Assembly (NCBI GenBank): GCA_964472715.1
Contig: CAYYMT010000001.1
Location: 1 to 64,000, forward strand
Direction of reading: 5' to 3'
Length of the DNA: 64,000 nucleotides
DNA from: JAFGTP01 sp964472715
Lineage (GTDB): Bacteria; Fidelibacterota; UBA2242; JAFGTP01
The notes under the pieces are model-generated. The model had not been told where the DNA came from. It made no database searches and was given only the letters and a program-made list of their open reading frames with translations. Numbering within the stretch: position 1 is the first letter of the stretch; each line of letters opens with the position of its first letter. Below are positions 35,458 through 44,743 of the stretch, one piece after another. The translations under genes and the position numbers were made by a program.

Positions 35458-37536
35458 TTAATATTCATAAATCGGTACCTCTTTAAAGGCTTTGACCCTC
35501 TCACCCGCTGTTTGGTTGAATTCATCAATGGGTGAATAAGTCCCGCTTTTATAAGGGTAAATATGGATAGCCTGTCCGCCACTGGGTGATAAAACCGCGT
35601 GTATGTGATCCTGGCCGGTTACCAAATATTTTCCGATTTCAATTTCAGTGGGTGACGTTTTCCAGTTTGTCAATACCGCATCGGCAAAGATATGGGCGAC
35701 ATATTTTGTATCATCATCAAGGAATTTTAAATCGATTTTAAAATCACGGCCCAATTCATCGGTCGTGGCGCCGATAAACCACTCTTTTCCTTTTCGCCTG
35801 GCCATTACCAAATAATCACCAACTGCCGCGGTCAGCACTTTTGACTCATCCCAGTCGGTATAAACGGCATCTATAAAATCAAAGGCCGGCTGTCCTTCAT
35901 AGTTTTCAATCAGGTCAGCGGCCATTTGCCAGGGCGAATAAATATTGATGTAGTAGGACAATTGCTTGGCCAGAGTTGTGTAAACCCTGAAATCTTTTTT
36001 ATAGCGGTCGAACGTAATATCAAAAATTCCCGGTGTAAAATCCATTGGCCCGCCCAGTAAGCGCGTAAACGGTAATATCACGGTATGTTGCGGGGAAAGG
36101 CCTGCACTCCAGGCATTGTACTCCATTCCCATGGCGCCTTCTCTGGTCATCATGTTCGGATATGTCCTGCGAATGCCGGTGGGCTTTATGGGTTCATGGG
36201 CATTGATCATAATTTTGTGATCAGCGGCCATTTTTATCACATCCCGGTAATGATTGACCATCCACTGGCCATGATGATGCTGTCCTCTGGGAATGATGTC
36301 CCCCACATAACCGGTTTTGATCAATGGAATATCGAGTCTTTCGTAATAGTCAAAGGCATCTTCCATCTGATCGATGTAATTTAAAACATTGGCAGCGGTT
36401 TCATGATGGCCAATAATATTGACGCCATGTTTTTTACCGTAGGCCACAACTTCTTCATAATCCATATCATCATAGGGAGTTGTATAATTCTGGGCGGTTT
36501 CACGGGCTCCAAAACCTTCCCAGCCGATGTTCCAGCCTTCGATGAGTAAACCGCTGATATCATGCTGAGCGGCAAAATCAATATAGGCTTTGGCGTTTTC
36601 TGTGGTGGCGCCATGATCCGGTCCGGCGAACCAGGTGTGTTTATTCAGGTGCATGCTCCACCAGATACCCATATATTTTCCCGTGGTGATCCAGGAGGTA
36701 TCATTCAACTTGTTTGGTTCATTCAGATTTAAGATCATACCGGATTCAATCAATCCCGCGGCATCATCGGATATTTGTATTGTGCGCCAGGGAGTTAACA
36801 TAGGATAGGTGGATCTTACTTTAATTCCGTCAGGCCACGGGACCAATTCCGATTTAAGGCCCTTATCATCTTTAATCAATGTCATGCCCGCATAATCAGT
36901 CAATGCGGCCTCATGAATGCTGAGATGCCGGTGACCGGTTTTAGATTTAAAAGTTATTGGCGTATTGACAGCGACAACTTTTTCATAATCAGTTACTTCA
37001 TAATTTCTTTCATAAGAATCAAAATCCTGGGGAATCCACCAGGTCAGATAATCGCCGGTAAGGTTGAACTCACTATTTTCGGAAATTACCTTAATGCTGT
37101 CCCCCGGAGTTCCCTTTACTTTATAACGAAACCCAATACCATCATCAAAAGCCCGAAAATAGATATCCATACCAAAATTTTTATCGGCCTGTGAAATCAA
37201 AGAAATTTTCATTTCATTGTAATGATTGCGAATTCTTTTGTTTTCACCCCAAACCATTTCCCAGGTATCATCCAATGAGTGTCTGGCAACTGCGCCTATT
37301 TTAAATTTCTCAAAGATCTTCTCCCGGCCCTGGATCAAAAATCCAAGTGATGAAGGCATGATTATTTGTTCTTCATTATGATTCACTGAATAACAGGGAA
37401 TTCCGTCGTTTAGTGAAAAATTTACTATAATAGTCTTATCCGGTGATGTTAGCTGTTGTTCCCGTTTAGATGAACTGCAATTACTTACTAGCAATCCGAT
37501 CAAAATTACAAAAATATTGAATTTTAAATGTTTCAT
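35458..37536 (-). CDS. GH97 family glycoside hydrolase, inverting type (SusB-like)
   Basis: A lipoprotein glycosidase of about 692 residues, with Cys after LIGLLVSN. The N-terminal beta-sandwich and the barrel of GH97 are visible (LLIEGWNIGWEG, INAHEPIKPTG, YPNMMTREGAMGMEYNAW). The Glu residues in HHET (near 378) and NAHEP (69 residues on) and the Glu in GMEYNAW (24 further) match the spacing of the catalytic and calcium-binding Glu set of Bacteroides SusB, an inverting alpha-glucosidase. Retaining GH97 alpha-galactosidases lack it. So alpha-glucosidase is the best guess. Starts at 37536 (GAGG upstream) or 37548 are both possible. It follows ggt by 44 nt and may share its transcript. Confidence 0.88.
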   Translation of the reverse strand: MKHLKFNIFVILIGLLVSNCSSSKREQQLTSPDKTIIVNFSLNDGIPCYSVNHNEEQIIMPSSLGFLIQGREKIFEKFKIGAVARHSLDDTWEMVWGENKRIRNHYNEMKISLISQADKNFGMDIYFRAFDDGIGFRYKVKGTPGDSIKVISENSEFNLTGDYLTWWIPQDFDSYERNYEVTDYEKVVAVNTPITFKSKTGHRHLSIHEAALTDYAGMTLIKDDKGLKSELVPWPDGIKVRSTYPMLTPWRTIQISDDAAGLIESGMILNLNEPNKLNDTSWITTGKYMGIWWSMHLNKHTWFAGPDHGATTENAKAYIDFAAQHDISGLLIEGWNIGWEGFGARETAQNYTTPYDDMDYEEVVAYGKKHGVNIIGHHETAANVLNYIDQMEDAFDYYERLDIPLIKTGYVGDIIPRGQHHHGQWMVNHYRDVIKMAADHKIMINAHEPIKPTGIRRTYPNMMTREGAMGMEYNAWSAGLSPQHTVILPFTRLLGGPMDFTPGIFDITFDRYKKDFRVYTTLAKQLSYYINIYSPWQMAADLIENYEGQPAFDFIDAVYTDWDESKVLTAAVGDYLVMARRKGKEWFIGATTDELGRDFKIDLKFLDDDTKYVAHIFADAVLTNWKTSPTEIEIGKYLVTGQDHIHAVLSPSGGQAIHIYPYKSGTYSPIDEFNQTAGERVKAFKEVPIYEY

Positions 37537-37580
37537 TCCTAACCTCATTTTGATTCCCTGTTTTACAGTTGTTAATGCTG

Positions 37581-39254
37581 TCAATATGAACTCACTGCCG
37601 ACTGTCTGCGCCTGTCAGCCACTCCCAAAAACAATCCCGCGTTTTCATCGACAGCAATTGCATTTAAATCACCCATAAATCCTCGCTCCGTCAGATCGTA
37701 TCCCATTTTGATCAGCGCTTCTTCCAGTTGCGGGTACAGGCTATACCGCTCAAAATATATTTTGTCCGGAAACCACTGGTGGTGAAAGCGTGGCGCGTGG
37801 ACCGCCTGCCTGATATCCATCTTGAAATCAACCAGATTAACAATGGCCTGGGTAACGGTCGTGATAATTGTTGACCCTCCGGGTGTGCCAAGAATATATT
37901 TCAAACTGTCATTTTTAGTCACAATGGTTGGCGTCATGGCGCTTAGCATTTTCTTTCCCGGCTGTACAGAATTTGCCTCTGAGCCCAATAGTCCGTATTG
38001 ATTAGGCTCACCCGGTTTAATTGAGAAATCATCCATCTCATTATTCATCAAAATACCTGTGCCTTCGACAACAAAGGCGCTGCCATAGGATGAATTCAGA
38101 GTTGTGGTATTGGCAATGGCAAGGCCATTTTTATCAATGATTGAAAAATGGGTGGTTTGTTCGCTCTCATCAATATAAACCGGATTGATGGCTGGGCTTT
38201 TTCCGGCGGTATTATATTTTATTTCTGTTGCCAAGGAATCATTAAGACGGTCGGAAAGGAGATAGTCGGAATGATTATTCACAAAAGCCGGGTCTCCCAG
38301 ATATTTCGACCGGTTTGCATAGGCAAAGCGCTCGGCTTCCACCAATTTATGAATTGCGTCTTTTGAATAATAACCATAATGACCCATGGGGAAATTCTCA
38401 ATAATTTTTAATATCTGTCCCATGCAGATTCCACCGCTGCTGGGCGGCCCCATGCTGATAATATCATAATCACGATAGGAAAAACCCAAAGGCTGACGTT
38501 CAATAGCGCGATATCCTTTCAGGTCCTCATAGCGGATAATTCCCCCGTTGGCAGACATGGAACGGGCGATTTTCAGGGCGGTAAGTCCGCGATAAAATTC
38601 GTCAGCGCCTTCTTCTGCTATGCGCGTTAATGTTTCCGCCAAATCCGGAAATTTGATCAATTCACCCACCGCCGGCACTTCTTCGGAAGGAAAAAACATT
38701 GCTCTGGTAGAAGGATACTGGTTCATCTCATCATAATGACCTTTCAGACCGGTATAGATGTGGTAAGTGACCGGAAAACCATTTTCAGCCAGATCAATGG
38801 CCGGCTGGATCAGTTTGTTCCAGGGCAGAAGTCCGTATTTTTCCCAGGCCAAGGCCATTCCGGCAACGGTTCCCGGAACACCCGCCGACATAGGACCTTC
38901 GGTGGATAAGCCGGGTATCGGATTACCATTGGAATCCAGGTACATGTCTTCGGTGGCTTTTTGCGGGGCTTTTTCCCGGTAATCGATAGTTGTGGATGTG
39001 CCGTCGGGAAACCTGATAACCATAAATCCGCCGCCGCCGATATTACCGGCTTCCGGCCAGACTACTGACAGCGCAAAACTAACAGCCACAGCCGCATCTA
39101 CGCTGTTGCCGCCATCTTTCATGATTTGGATACCGATGTCGGAAGCGATTTTTGAGGCTGATACGACAACGCCATTTTTTCCGGCTTCAAAGGTCTGTGC
39201 CTGTACCAATGAAATAATAATCAATAAACAAAAAAGTAATTTTGGGGGTTTCAT
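37581..39254 (-). CDS. ggt: Gamma-glutamyltransferase (glutathione hydrolase)
   Basis: A periplasmic N-terminal nucleophile hydrolase of 557 residues that is cut into two subunits by itself. It removes gamma-glutamyl groups from glutathione and related peptides. A signal peptide (MKPPKLLFCLLIIISLVQA) is present. The autocatalytic Thr is in EQTTHFSI around residue 367, followed by the family's NTTTLNSSYGSAF. Conserved GNIGGGGFMV near the N-terminus and MSAMTPT and GTPGGS in the small subunit support the call. Its start overlaps the rnhB stop by four bases (ATGA), and GH97 follows. Confidence 0.93.
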   Translation of the reverse strand: MKPPKLLFCLLIIISLVQAQTFEAGKNGVVVSASKIASDIGIQIMKDGGNSVDAAVAVSFALSVVWPEAGNIGGGGFMVIRFPDGTSTTIDYREKAPQKATEDMYLDSNGNPIPGLSTEGPMSAGVPGTVAGMALAWEKYGLLPWNKLIQPAIDLAENGFPVTYHIYTGLKGHYDEMNQYPSTRAMFFPSEEVPAVGELIKFPDLAETLTRIAEEGADEFYRGLTALKIARSMSANGGIIRYEDLKGYRAIERQPLGFSYRDYDIISMGPPSSGGICMGQILKIIENFPMGHYGYYSKDAIHKLVEAERFAYANRSKYLGDPAFVNNHSDYLLSDRLNDSLATEIKYNTAGKSPAINPVYIDESEQTTHFSIIDKNGLAIANTTTLNSSYGSAFVVEGTGILMNNEMDDFSIKPGEPNQYGLLGSEANSVQPGKKMLSAMTPTIVTKNDSLKYILGTPGGSTIITTVTQAIVNLVDFKMDIRQAVHAPRFHHQWFPDKIYFERYSLYPQLEEALIKMGYDLTERGFMGDLNAIAVDENAGLFLGVADRRRQSAVSSY

Positions 39255-40243
39255 AATTGGAATGCATCCTCTATGTGTTTAATATTGAATTTATTGTTTT
39301 TTATGATAATGGAAATAATATCAAATCTACAGTTCATATCTTCCAGCGCCTTCTCAGCCAGGTAAGCTTCGGCAATTTTATACAGCTGTGTTTGCTTGGC
39401 CTCATCCACCTTTTCCTCAGGCAGACCAAAATTGTCACTGCGCAGGGTTTTGACTTCCACAAAACTCAGCACATCATCCCTGCTGGCAATGATATCAATT
39501 TCACCAAACCTGGAAAAGTGATAGTTCCTGTCAATTATTTTATATTTTTTTTGATGTAAATAATAGGCGGCATGATTTTCACCAATGGCGCCTAAAGTGC
39601 GGTTATTGGTAATTCGCCTGATATCGAATTCAAAACCGGCAACCCGTTTGAAACTGAAACGATGAATAGGTGAAGCGCCATATTTTTCAATGGCGGCACA
39701 ATGGTCTCTGGTACCATATCCTTTGTGTTTTCCAAAGCCATACTGCGGGAAGATCCGGTCAAAATCCTGCATCAACCGATCACGATATACTTTTGCGATA
39801 ATTGAAGCCGCGGCAATGGAATAGCATTTTCCGTCGCCGCCGACAATTGATTCCTGGGGAATAATTGCATTTTTCAGAGGTCTCCCGTCGACCAGTAATA
39901 AATCTATCGGAAGCCGTGTCTGGCCGATTGCCATTCGCATGGCTTTATGGGTGGCATTGAGAATATTGATTTTATCGATCAGGGTAAAATCTGCTATTCC
40001 GATACCAACAGCCCGGGCTTCCGCCATGATCCGGTCATAAAGAAGCGCACGTTTATTTTCTGTCAATGTTTTAGAGTCATTAACACCTTCGATGGGTGAA
40101 TGGTCTTCATCGAAAATGACTGCGGCGGCAACCACAGGGCCGGCCAGTGGACCGCGGCCCGCTTCGTCGACACCGGCAAGAATTTTTCTTCCCTGAATCC
40201 AGTGGTTTTGTTCAATATCCAGTGTTAATGTTTTCGCAGACAT
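39251..40243 (-). CDS. rnhB: RNase HII fused to a YraN-type nuclease-like domain
   Basis: A 330-residue fusion. Residues 1-210 are ribonuclease HII, which cuts RNA in RNA-DNA hybrids and misinserted ribonucleotides: LAGVDEAGRGPLAGP with Asp26-Glu27, and LLVDGR with Asp119. From about 218 the sequence is a full YraN/UPF0102 domain (GAIGENHAAYYLHQKKY, GEIDII at 248-253, FVEVK at 261-265), which has a restriction-endonuclease-like fold with the Asp and Glu-x-Lys active site kept. rnhB and yraN are neighbours in many genomes but normally separate. Its stop overlaps the start of ggt. It is a single frame with no frameshift sign. Confidence 0.93.
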   Translation of the reverse strand: MSAKTLTLDIEQNHWIQGRKILAGVDEAGRGPLAGPVVAAAVIFDEDHSPIEGVNDSKTLTENKRALLYDRIMAEARAVGIGIADFTLIDKINILNATHKAMRMAIGQTRLPIDLLLVDGRPLKNAIIPQESIVGGDGKCYSIAAASIIAKVYRDRLMQDFDRIFPQYGFGKHKGYGTRDHCAAIEKYGASPIHRFSFKRVAGFEFDIRRITNNRTLGAIGENHAAYYLHQKKYKIIDRNYHFSRFGEIDIIASRDDVLSFVEVKTLRSDNFGLPEEKVDEAKQTQLYKIAEAYLAEKALEDMNCRFDIISIIIKNNKFNIKHIEDAFQL

Positions 40244-40343
40244 TGGTTAATATATTTAGTTCCCGGCTTTTGATAATTACCCAGGGAATTTATAAATAAA
40301 CTTGTTTTGTACAAAATATAAATTAAAAAGGATACCCTATTAT

Positions 40344-40373
40344 AAAAATCCCGGAAAATATTCCGGGATTTTT
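40344..40373 (-). terminator. Rho-independent terminator after the SDR gene at 40.4-41.2 kb
   Basis: AAAAATCCCGGAA (40344-40356) pairs perfectly with TTCCGGGATTTTT (40361-40373) over an AATA loop, with flanking T-rich sequence on both strands. It separates the SDR gene from the rnhB operon on the minus strand. Confidence 0.85.
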
Positions 40374-40410
40374 ACGGTTATTATTATTTCTGTTTTTCAG
40401 GGAACTAAAT

Positions 40411-41181
40411 TTATTGAGCGGTATATCCGCCATCTATCACAAGTTCAGCACCTGTGACAAATTTTGATTCATCGGACGCGAGATAGACAACACCATAACC
40501 AATATCGTCAGGCTCACCTACATGGCCAATGGGATGCCTGGCATCCAGCTGTTTGCGAAATTCATCAACGCCTTCCGGTGATTCTTTAGCCAGATTCTCG
40601 ACCAAAGGTGTCCAGATAAACGCGGGATGAATTGAATTGACCCTGATTCCATCTTTGGCATAAAACAGGGCATCATTTTTACTTATCAGTGTAACGGCGC
40701 CTTTGGAAGCGTGATAGGGTGGCAAATCAGCGGCTCCCTGTATGCCATAAATCGATGACATATTGATAATGCTGCCACCGCCATTATCTTTCATATACGG
40801 GACAATATGTTTTGTGCAATAAAAAACGCCATTGATGTTGACATCAATCACTTTCTTCCATTCATCCCTGTCAACTTTATGTGTGGGTTTATTAACTCCG
40901 GCAATTCCGGCATTATTGACAAGGATATCAACTTTTCCAAATTCTTCTACAACTTCCGAAAACACTTTTTCGACTTCTTCTTCATTTGATGTATCCAGAT
41001 GCCAGTACTTTGCTTTACCATCGGTTTCATTTATATTATCGGCAACCTGTTTGCCTTCCGCATCTTTGATATCTGTTACAGCTACTTTTGCGCCTTCTCT
41101 GGCAAGTAATTCACAGGCGGATTTCCCGATTCCCAGGGCTCCACCGGTAATGATTGCAACTTTATCCTGAACTCTTTTCAT
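40411..41181 (-). CDS. Short-chain dehydrogenase/reductase (classical)
   Basis: A 256-residue NAD(P)-dependent enzyme of the FabG/glucose-dehydrogenase type. Seen: GGALGIGKSA at the N-terminus, NNAGIAG, the catalytic Ser in INMSSIYG, YHASKGAV with Tyr and Lys, and a C-terminal ELVIDGGYTAQ. The ATG at 41181 is preceded by a GGAGGT-like site. A monocistronic unit: it ends at a strong terminator. The substrate is unknown. Confidence 0.92.
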   Translation of the reverse strand: MKRVQDKVAIITGGALGIGKSACELLAREGAKVAVTDIKDAEGKQVADNINETDGKAKYWHLDTSNEEEVEKVFSEVVEEFGKVDILVNNAGIAGVNKPTHKVDRDEWKKVIDVNINGVFYCTKHIVPYMKDNGGGSIINMSSIYGIQGAADLPPYHASKGAVTLISKNDALFYAKDGIRVNSIHPAFIWTPLVENLAKESPEGVDEFRKQLDARHPIGHVGEPDDIGYGVVYLASDESKFVTGAELVIDGGYTAQ

Positions 41182-41360
41182 AATACCTCCATTTTTATAT
41201 TAAACTTACAACACTTCAAGATATTGTTTATTTGAAGTTTATCTAACGAATCAATATAAACGTACAATATGCCAGCCGGAATGTCAAACGGGTGTGAAAT
41301 CATCTGTTTAATAAAATCAGATAATTATTTGTAATTTTAAAAAATCTTAAATTCTCTTTT

Positions 41361-42296
41361 ATGAGGTTAAATTCATTTAAGTCTCTAATTTTTAATATAA
41401 ACATGATAATTTTTGCATTATTAATCGCAGAGATTGAAAAAGAGAAAGCACAGCCATTGGAAAAGAAAAAACCAACCAAAAGCAACTGTCCTATTGGAAT
41501 TTTTGATTCCGGCCTGGGCGGCATATCAGTGGTGAATGAAGTAGCCAAATTACTTCCCGCAGAATCAATTATCTATTTTGGCGATTCTGCAAATTGTCCA
41601 TATGGTGAAAAATCAATTGATGAAGTTATCTGGCTATCGGAAAAGATCACGGAATTCCTGATTTCCCGCAATTGTAAACTCATCATCACAGCCTGCAATA
41701 CCGCCACCGGCCTGGCCATAAGGCATTTAAGAAAAAAATATGACCTGCCCTTCATTGGTATCGAGCCGGCGGTAAAACCGGCGGCAAAAGCATCCAAAAC
41801 CGGCCATATCGGGGTTTTAGCCACCAGTAATACCTTCCGGAGTGATCATTTCATTAATACCAGGAGTCAACATGCCAATCATGTGAAAGTTCACGGCCAA
41901 CCGGGAATTGGCCTGGCAGAAGCCGTGGAAAATAATCTTATTGAAGCGGGTTCAACAGAAGCACTGCTGACAAAATATCTGCAACCAATGATCAGTGAAA
42001 ATATTGACGCCCTTGTGCTGGGATGCACCCATTATCCGTTTTTAGAGAAAAAGATACGGGGGATGCTTCCCGATGGGGTCAAAATGTACAATCCCGCGCC
42101 GGCAATTGCAGCAAGGACTCAACATGTATTGGCGGCAGACAATCTCCTAACCGAGGAAAAATCGGGTCGCTATCAATTTTTCACATCCGGAGATGTGCAG
42201 GTAATGCGATCATTTATCAGGAAAAATTTCACAGGATATAAACCCGGTGAAACAAAAGTCACAAATAACCCAATTGCCCCAGCCTCCTCAACCTAA
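41361..42296 (+). CDS. murI: Glutamate racemase
   Basis: Makes D-glutamate for peptidoglycan. Catalytic elements are clear: PIGIFDSGLGGISV, FGDSANCPYGEKS, TACNTATGLA (first catalytic Cys) and LGCTHYPFL (second catalytic Cys). Family members are about 265 residues; this one has about 43 extra residues at its N-terminus, including a hydrophobic stretch, if the ATG at 41361 is used. No good ribosome-binding site precedes that ATG or the one at 41403, and a TTG at 41457 would give a normal length. The true start is therefore uncertain. The stop codon lies in a hexamer repeat. Confidence 0.9.
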   Translation: MRLNSFKSLIFNINMIIFALLIAEIEKEKAQPLEKKKPTKSNCPIGIFDSGLGGISVVNEVAKLLPAESIIYFGDSANCPYGEKSIDEVIWLSEKITEFLISRNCKLIITACNTATGLAIRHLRKKYDLPFIGIEPAVKPAAKASKTGHIGVLATSNTFRSDHFINTRSQHANHVKVHGQPGIGLAEAVENNLIEAGSTEALLTKYLQPMISENIDALVLGCTHYPFLEKKIRGMLPDGVKMYNPAPAIAARTQHVLAADNLLTEEKSGRYQFFTSGDVQVMRSFIRKNFTGYKPGETKVTNNPIAPASST

Positions 42297-42350
42297 ACCT
42301 CAACCTTAACCTTAACCTCAACCTTAACCTCAACCTTAACCTCAACCAAC
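42289..42350. repeat. Telomere-like hexamer microsatellite
   Basis: About 60 bases made of alternating hexamers of the type AACCTT, AACCTC and AACCTA. It runs from the last codons of murI into the end of the MORN-like gene on the other strand, so it lies exactly where two genes meet tail to tail. Copy number is likely to vary by slippage. Confidence 0.9.
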
Positions 42351-43364
42351 CGGATTCCCATCAGGATCATAAAAAATCGGTTTCCCCTTCTTTTCACCGG
42401 AATCATAAAAATGTTTGGACATGATATCACCGGATTTATAATAGGACATTTGCGGGCCGTGCTTTTGATCCTTGCGGTAGCGTTTTTCAGTTTTTATGGT
42501 ACCGTCTTCGTAAAACTCTTTTGCCACACCTTCTTTTTTATCCATCTCGAAGTCGACTTCAGATTTTATTGTACCGTCGGGAAAATATTCAATTGTCTTA
42601 CCGTGAATGAGATTATCCCGGTATTCGGTTTCCTTAATTAAATTTTCCTTTTCATCATATTCTTTGGTTTTGCCGTATTTGCGGCCGTCTTTGAAGTTTT
42701 CCTCACGAATTTTATTACCGCTCTTACCATCATAAAAAACCGACAGTCCGTGAGGGACGCCATTGCGAAAATTTTCTTCCGATACCAGATTGCCTGTATC
42801 TTTGTCATACGTTTTTGAAGTACCGTGAAGATGGGCGCCTTTATAGCTTTTTTCCCTTTTCACACCATTAACATCGGTTTCAATATTCATTCCGTCAATA
42901 TCACCTTGCCGGTAAGTGGCGGATTTTCGTATTTTACCGTTGACACCGTAGGTTTTGACTTCACCCCAGATTTTACCCTTTTTGTAGGGAGTTTCCTGAA
43001 ATAATGTGCCGTCCTGCCGGTATTCACGGAGCATGAGCAGGTTTCGAATACGGAATTGTGATGAAAAGGGAGAAGTGGCCAGATACTTTTTTTCAACCCG
43101 ATAGAAATTGACCTCCCCCATCAGGCGAAATTGTTCCAGCGAAGATTTTGTGATCACAAAGGGATTGTTTTTTTTTGTCGCATTAAAGATCATTATAGTT
43201 ACCAAACTCGCTATTCCCACTAACACCAGAAAAAGTTTAAAATCATCCAGAAACAGCCAGGCCCCAAAAGCAAAAAGAACTGTAAAAATAAAAAACAGGA
43301 TTGTAATTTTTTGGATCGCATTAAATCTCTGAAAAGATTCTTTTATATTTACTTTCTTTTTCAT
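42342..43364 (-). CDS. Membrane-anchored MORN-like repeat protein (YwqK antitoxin-like)
   Basis: A 340-residue protein. Two hydrophobic helices near the N-terminus (about 18-35 and 39-58) are followed by about nine or ten repeats of 22-24 residues with the pattern G-x-x-x-x-Y-x-x-x-G-x-I-K-x-E, for example GKTIEYFPDGTIKSEVDF and GVAKEFYEDGTIKTEKRY. Such repeats form flat beta sheets that often bind membranes or proteins. The gene starts two bases after the GT2-TPR gene ends and is probably in the same operon. The function is not known. The C-terminus lies in the hexamer repeat. Confidence 0.8.
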   Translation of the reverse strand: MKKKVNIKESFQRFNAIQKITILFFIFTVLFAFGAWLFLDDFKLFLVLVGIASLVTIMIFNATKKNNPFVITKSSLEQFRLMGEVNFYRVEKKYLATSPFSSQFRIRNLLMLREYRQDGTLFQETPYKKGKIWGEVKTYGVNGKIRKSATYRQGDIDGMNIETDVNGVKREKSYKGAHLHGTSKTYDKDTGNLVSEENFRNGVPHGLSVFYDGKSGNKIREENFKDGRKYGKTKEYDEKENLIKETEYRDNLIHGKTIEYFPDGTIKSEVDFEMDKKEGVAKEFYEDGTIKTEKRYRKDQKHGPQMSYYKSGDIMSKHFYDSGEKKGKPIFYDPDGNPVG

Positions 43365-43366
43365 TT

Positions 43367-44743
43367 TTACTTTTCCTTTAAATTCTGCTGAAAGGCAATC
43401 AGCAATTGCTCAGCTTCTTCACGGCGACCTGTTTTTGCCAGTAAACCCACCAGTTTTTTCAGAGCCTCCTGATCATTATTATCCAAAGTCAGAATTAAAT
43501 CAAACACAAAAATCGCTTCGCTGTATTTATGATTTTTAATCAGCAGCGTACCGACAATAGTCAGGTATTTTATATCCTTGACAGTAAAATGTGGCTTTAA
43601 TTTTTCCAGATGTTGAAAAGCCTGGTCAAAAGACTGCTTATCCATATAGTAATTTAACAGTGTTTGATGAGCAAAGATATTGTTTTTGTTTAATTTCAAT
43701 ATTTCTTTACAAGTGGCGACACAATCTTTGACATCTTTGGTTTTTAAGTCAATTTTAGCGATTTCCTGCAGTATTTTTTCATCCTCAATGATAACATCTG
43801 TTGAGCCCCGTTTCCCTGATTTTCGCAGTAATTGATTTTTATTCAGCAGATATTTCAGCCATTTTCCGGCCTCCACCCGGTTTCCCTGTTCAAGCGCGAT
43901 TTTATAGAGCAGATAGTAGGCGCCGGTCTGGTCCTTTTCCAATTTTAAGGACTGGTTGATCTTTTCTACGGCGGCCTTATATTCTGCCGTTTTCATGAGT
44001 ACTTCCGCATAAGTGACCAGCAGGGATGCGGTCATTTGCTTGTTCAATTGTTTCAGTTCCAGGGCTTTTTGGAAATTTTTTGCCGCGGCTTCATAGTCAT
44101 TGCTCATGGCGTAATTCTGCGCCAATGTGTAGTAACCATAGGCATAATCCGGTTCTTCATGCACCATCTGCTTCAGTAATTCCAGGTTTCTGGCATTTTT
44201 TTTCTGCTGAACTGTTTCATCCAGATTATAGCCGTAATGCAATATTTCAATATTGGTGGTAAATTCTCTGCCGCCAAGTTTTTTTAAACCGGTAGAAATC
44301 TGTTCATGAATCCGGCCCTTGAATTCAATGCCAAAGTGATTGGCAAACAACCGGTGGGCATCGGAAATATAAAAATAATCCCCTTTTTGAAAATTCTTAA
44401 TATTGACCTTGTAAATTTCCGGCCGGGAGGGCTTATTATTAATAATTGATAAGAGTTCATTTTTCGAATCAGAATCCAGCCGTTCATCGGCATCCAGCCA
44501 GAGAATCCAGGTGCCGCCGGCATATTTGATGGATTCATTACGGGCGGCGGAGAAATTCCCATTCCATTTAAAATGGTGCACATCAGCGCCATATTTCTCG
44601 GCAATGTCAATTGTCTTATCTGTTGAGCCGGTGTCAATAATGATCATTTCATCCACGATACCGGCCACGCTTTCCAGACAGCCGGACAGCATTTTTTCTT
44701 CATTTTTTACAATCATGCAGAGGGATAATTTTTTATTGGTCAT
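43367..44743 (-). CDS. GT2 glycosyltransferase with C-terminal TPR repeats
   Basis: A 458-residue cytoplasmic protein. Residues 1-230: a GT2 domain with SLCMIVKNEEKML, IIDTGSTDKT and WLDADERLD, the DxD region that binds the nucleotide sugar and metal (SunS-like). Residues 200-458: about six tetratricopeptide repeats, such as AYGYYTLAQNYAMSNDYEAAAKNFQKALE, where pieces of each 34-residue unit are visible. TPR repeats would bring a protein acceptor to the enzyme. Start codon and stop of the upstream gene overlap by four bases. It most likely glycosylates a protein. Confidence 0.88.
   Translation of the reverse strand: MTNKKLSLCMIVKNEEKMLSGCLESVAGIVDEMIIIDTGSTDKTIDIAEKYGADVHHFKWNGNFSAARNESIKYAGGTWILWLDADERLDSDSKNELLSIINNKPSRPEIYKVNIKNFQKGDYFYISDAHRLFANHFGIEFKGRIHEQISTGLKKLGGREFTTNIEILHYGYNLDETVQQKKNARNLELLKQMVHEEPDYAYGYYTLAQNYAMSNDYEAAAKNFQKALELKQLNKQMTASLLVTYAEVLMKTAEYKAAVEKINQSLKLEKDQTGAYYLLYKIALEQGNRVEAGKWLKYLLNKNQLLRKSGKRGSTDVIIEDEKILQEIAKIDLKTKDVKDCVATCKEILKLNKNNIFAHQTLLNYYMDKQSFDQAFQHLEKLKPHFTVKDIKYLTIVGTLLIKNHKYSEAIFVFDLILTLDNNDQEALKKLVGLLAKTGRREEAEQLLIAFQQNLKEK

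Noticed and set aside
42289..42350. CRISPR-like repeat array
   Set aside because: Hexamer units without spacers. It is a microsatellite.
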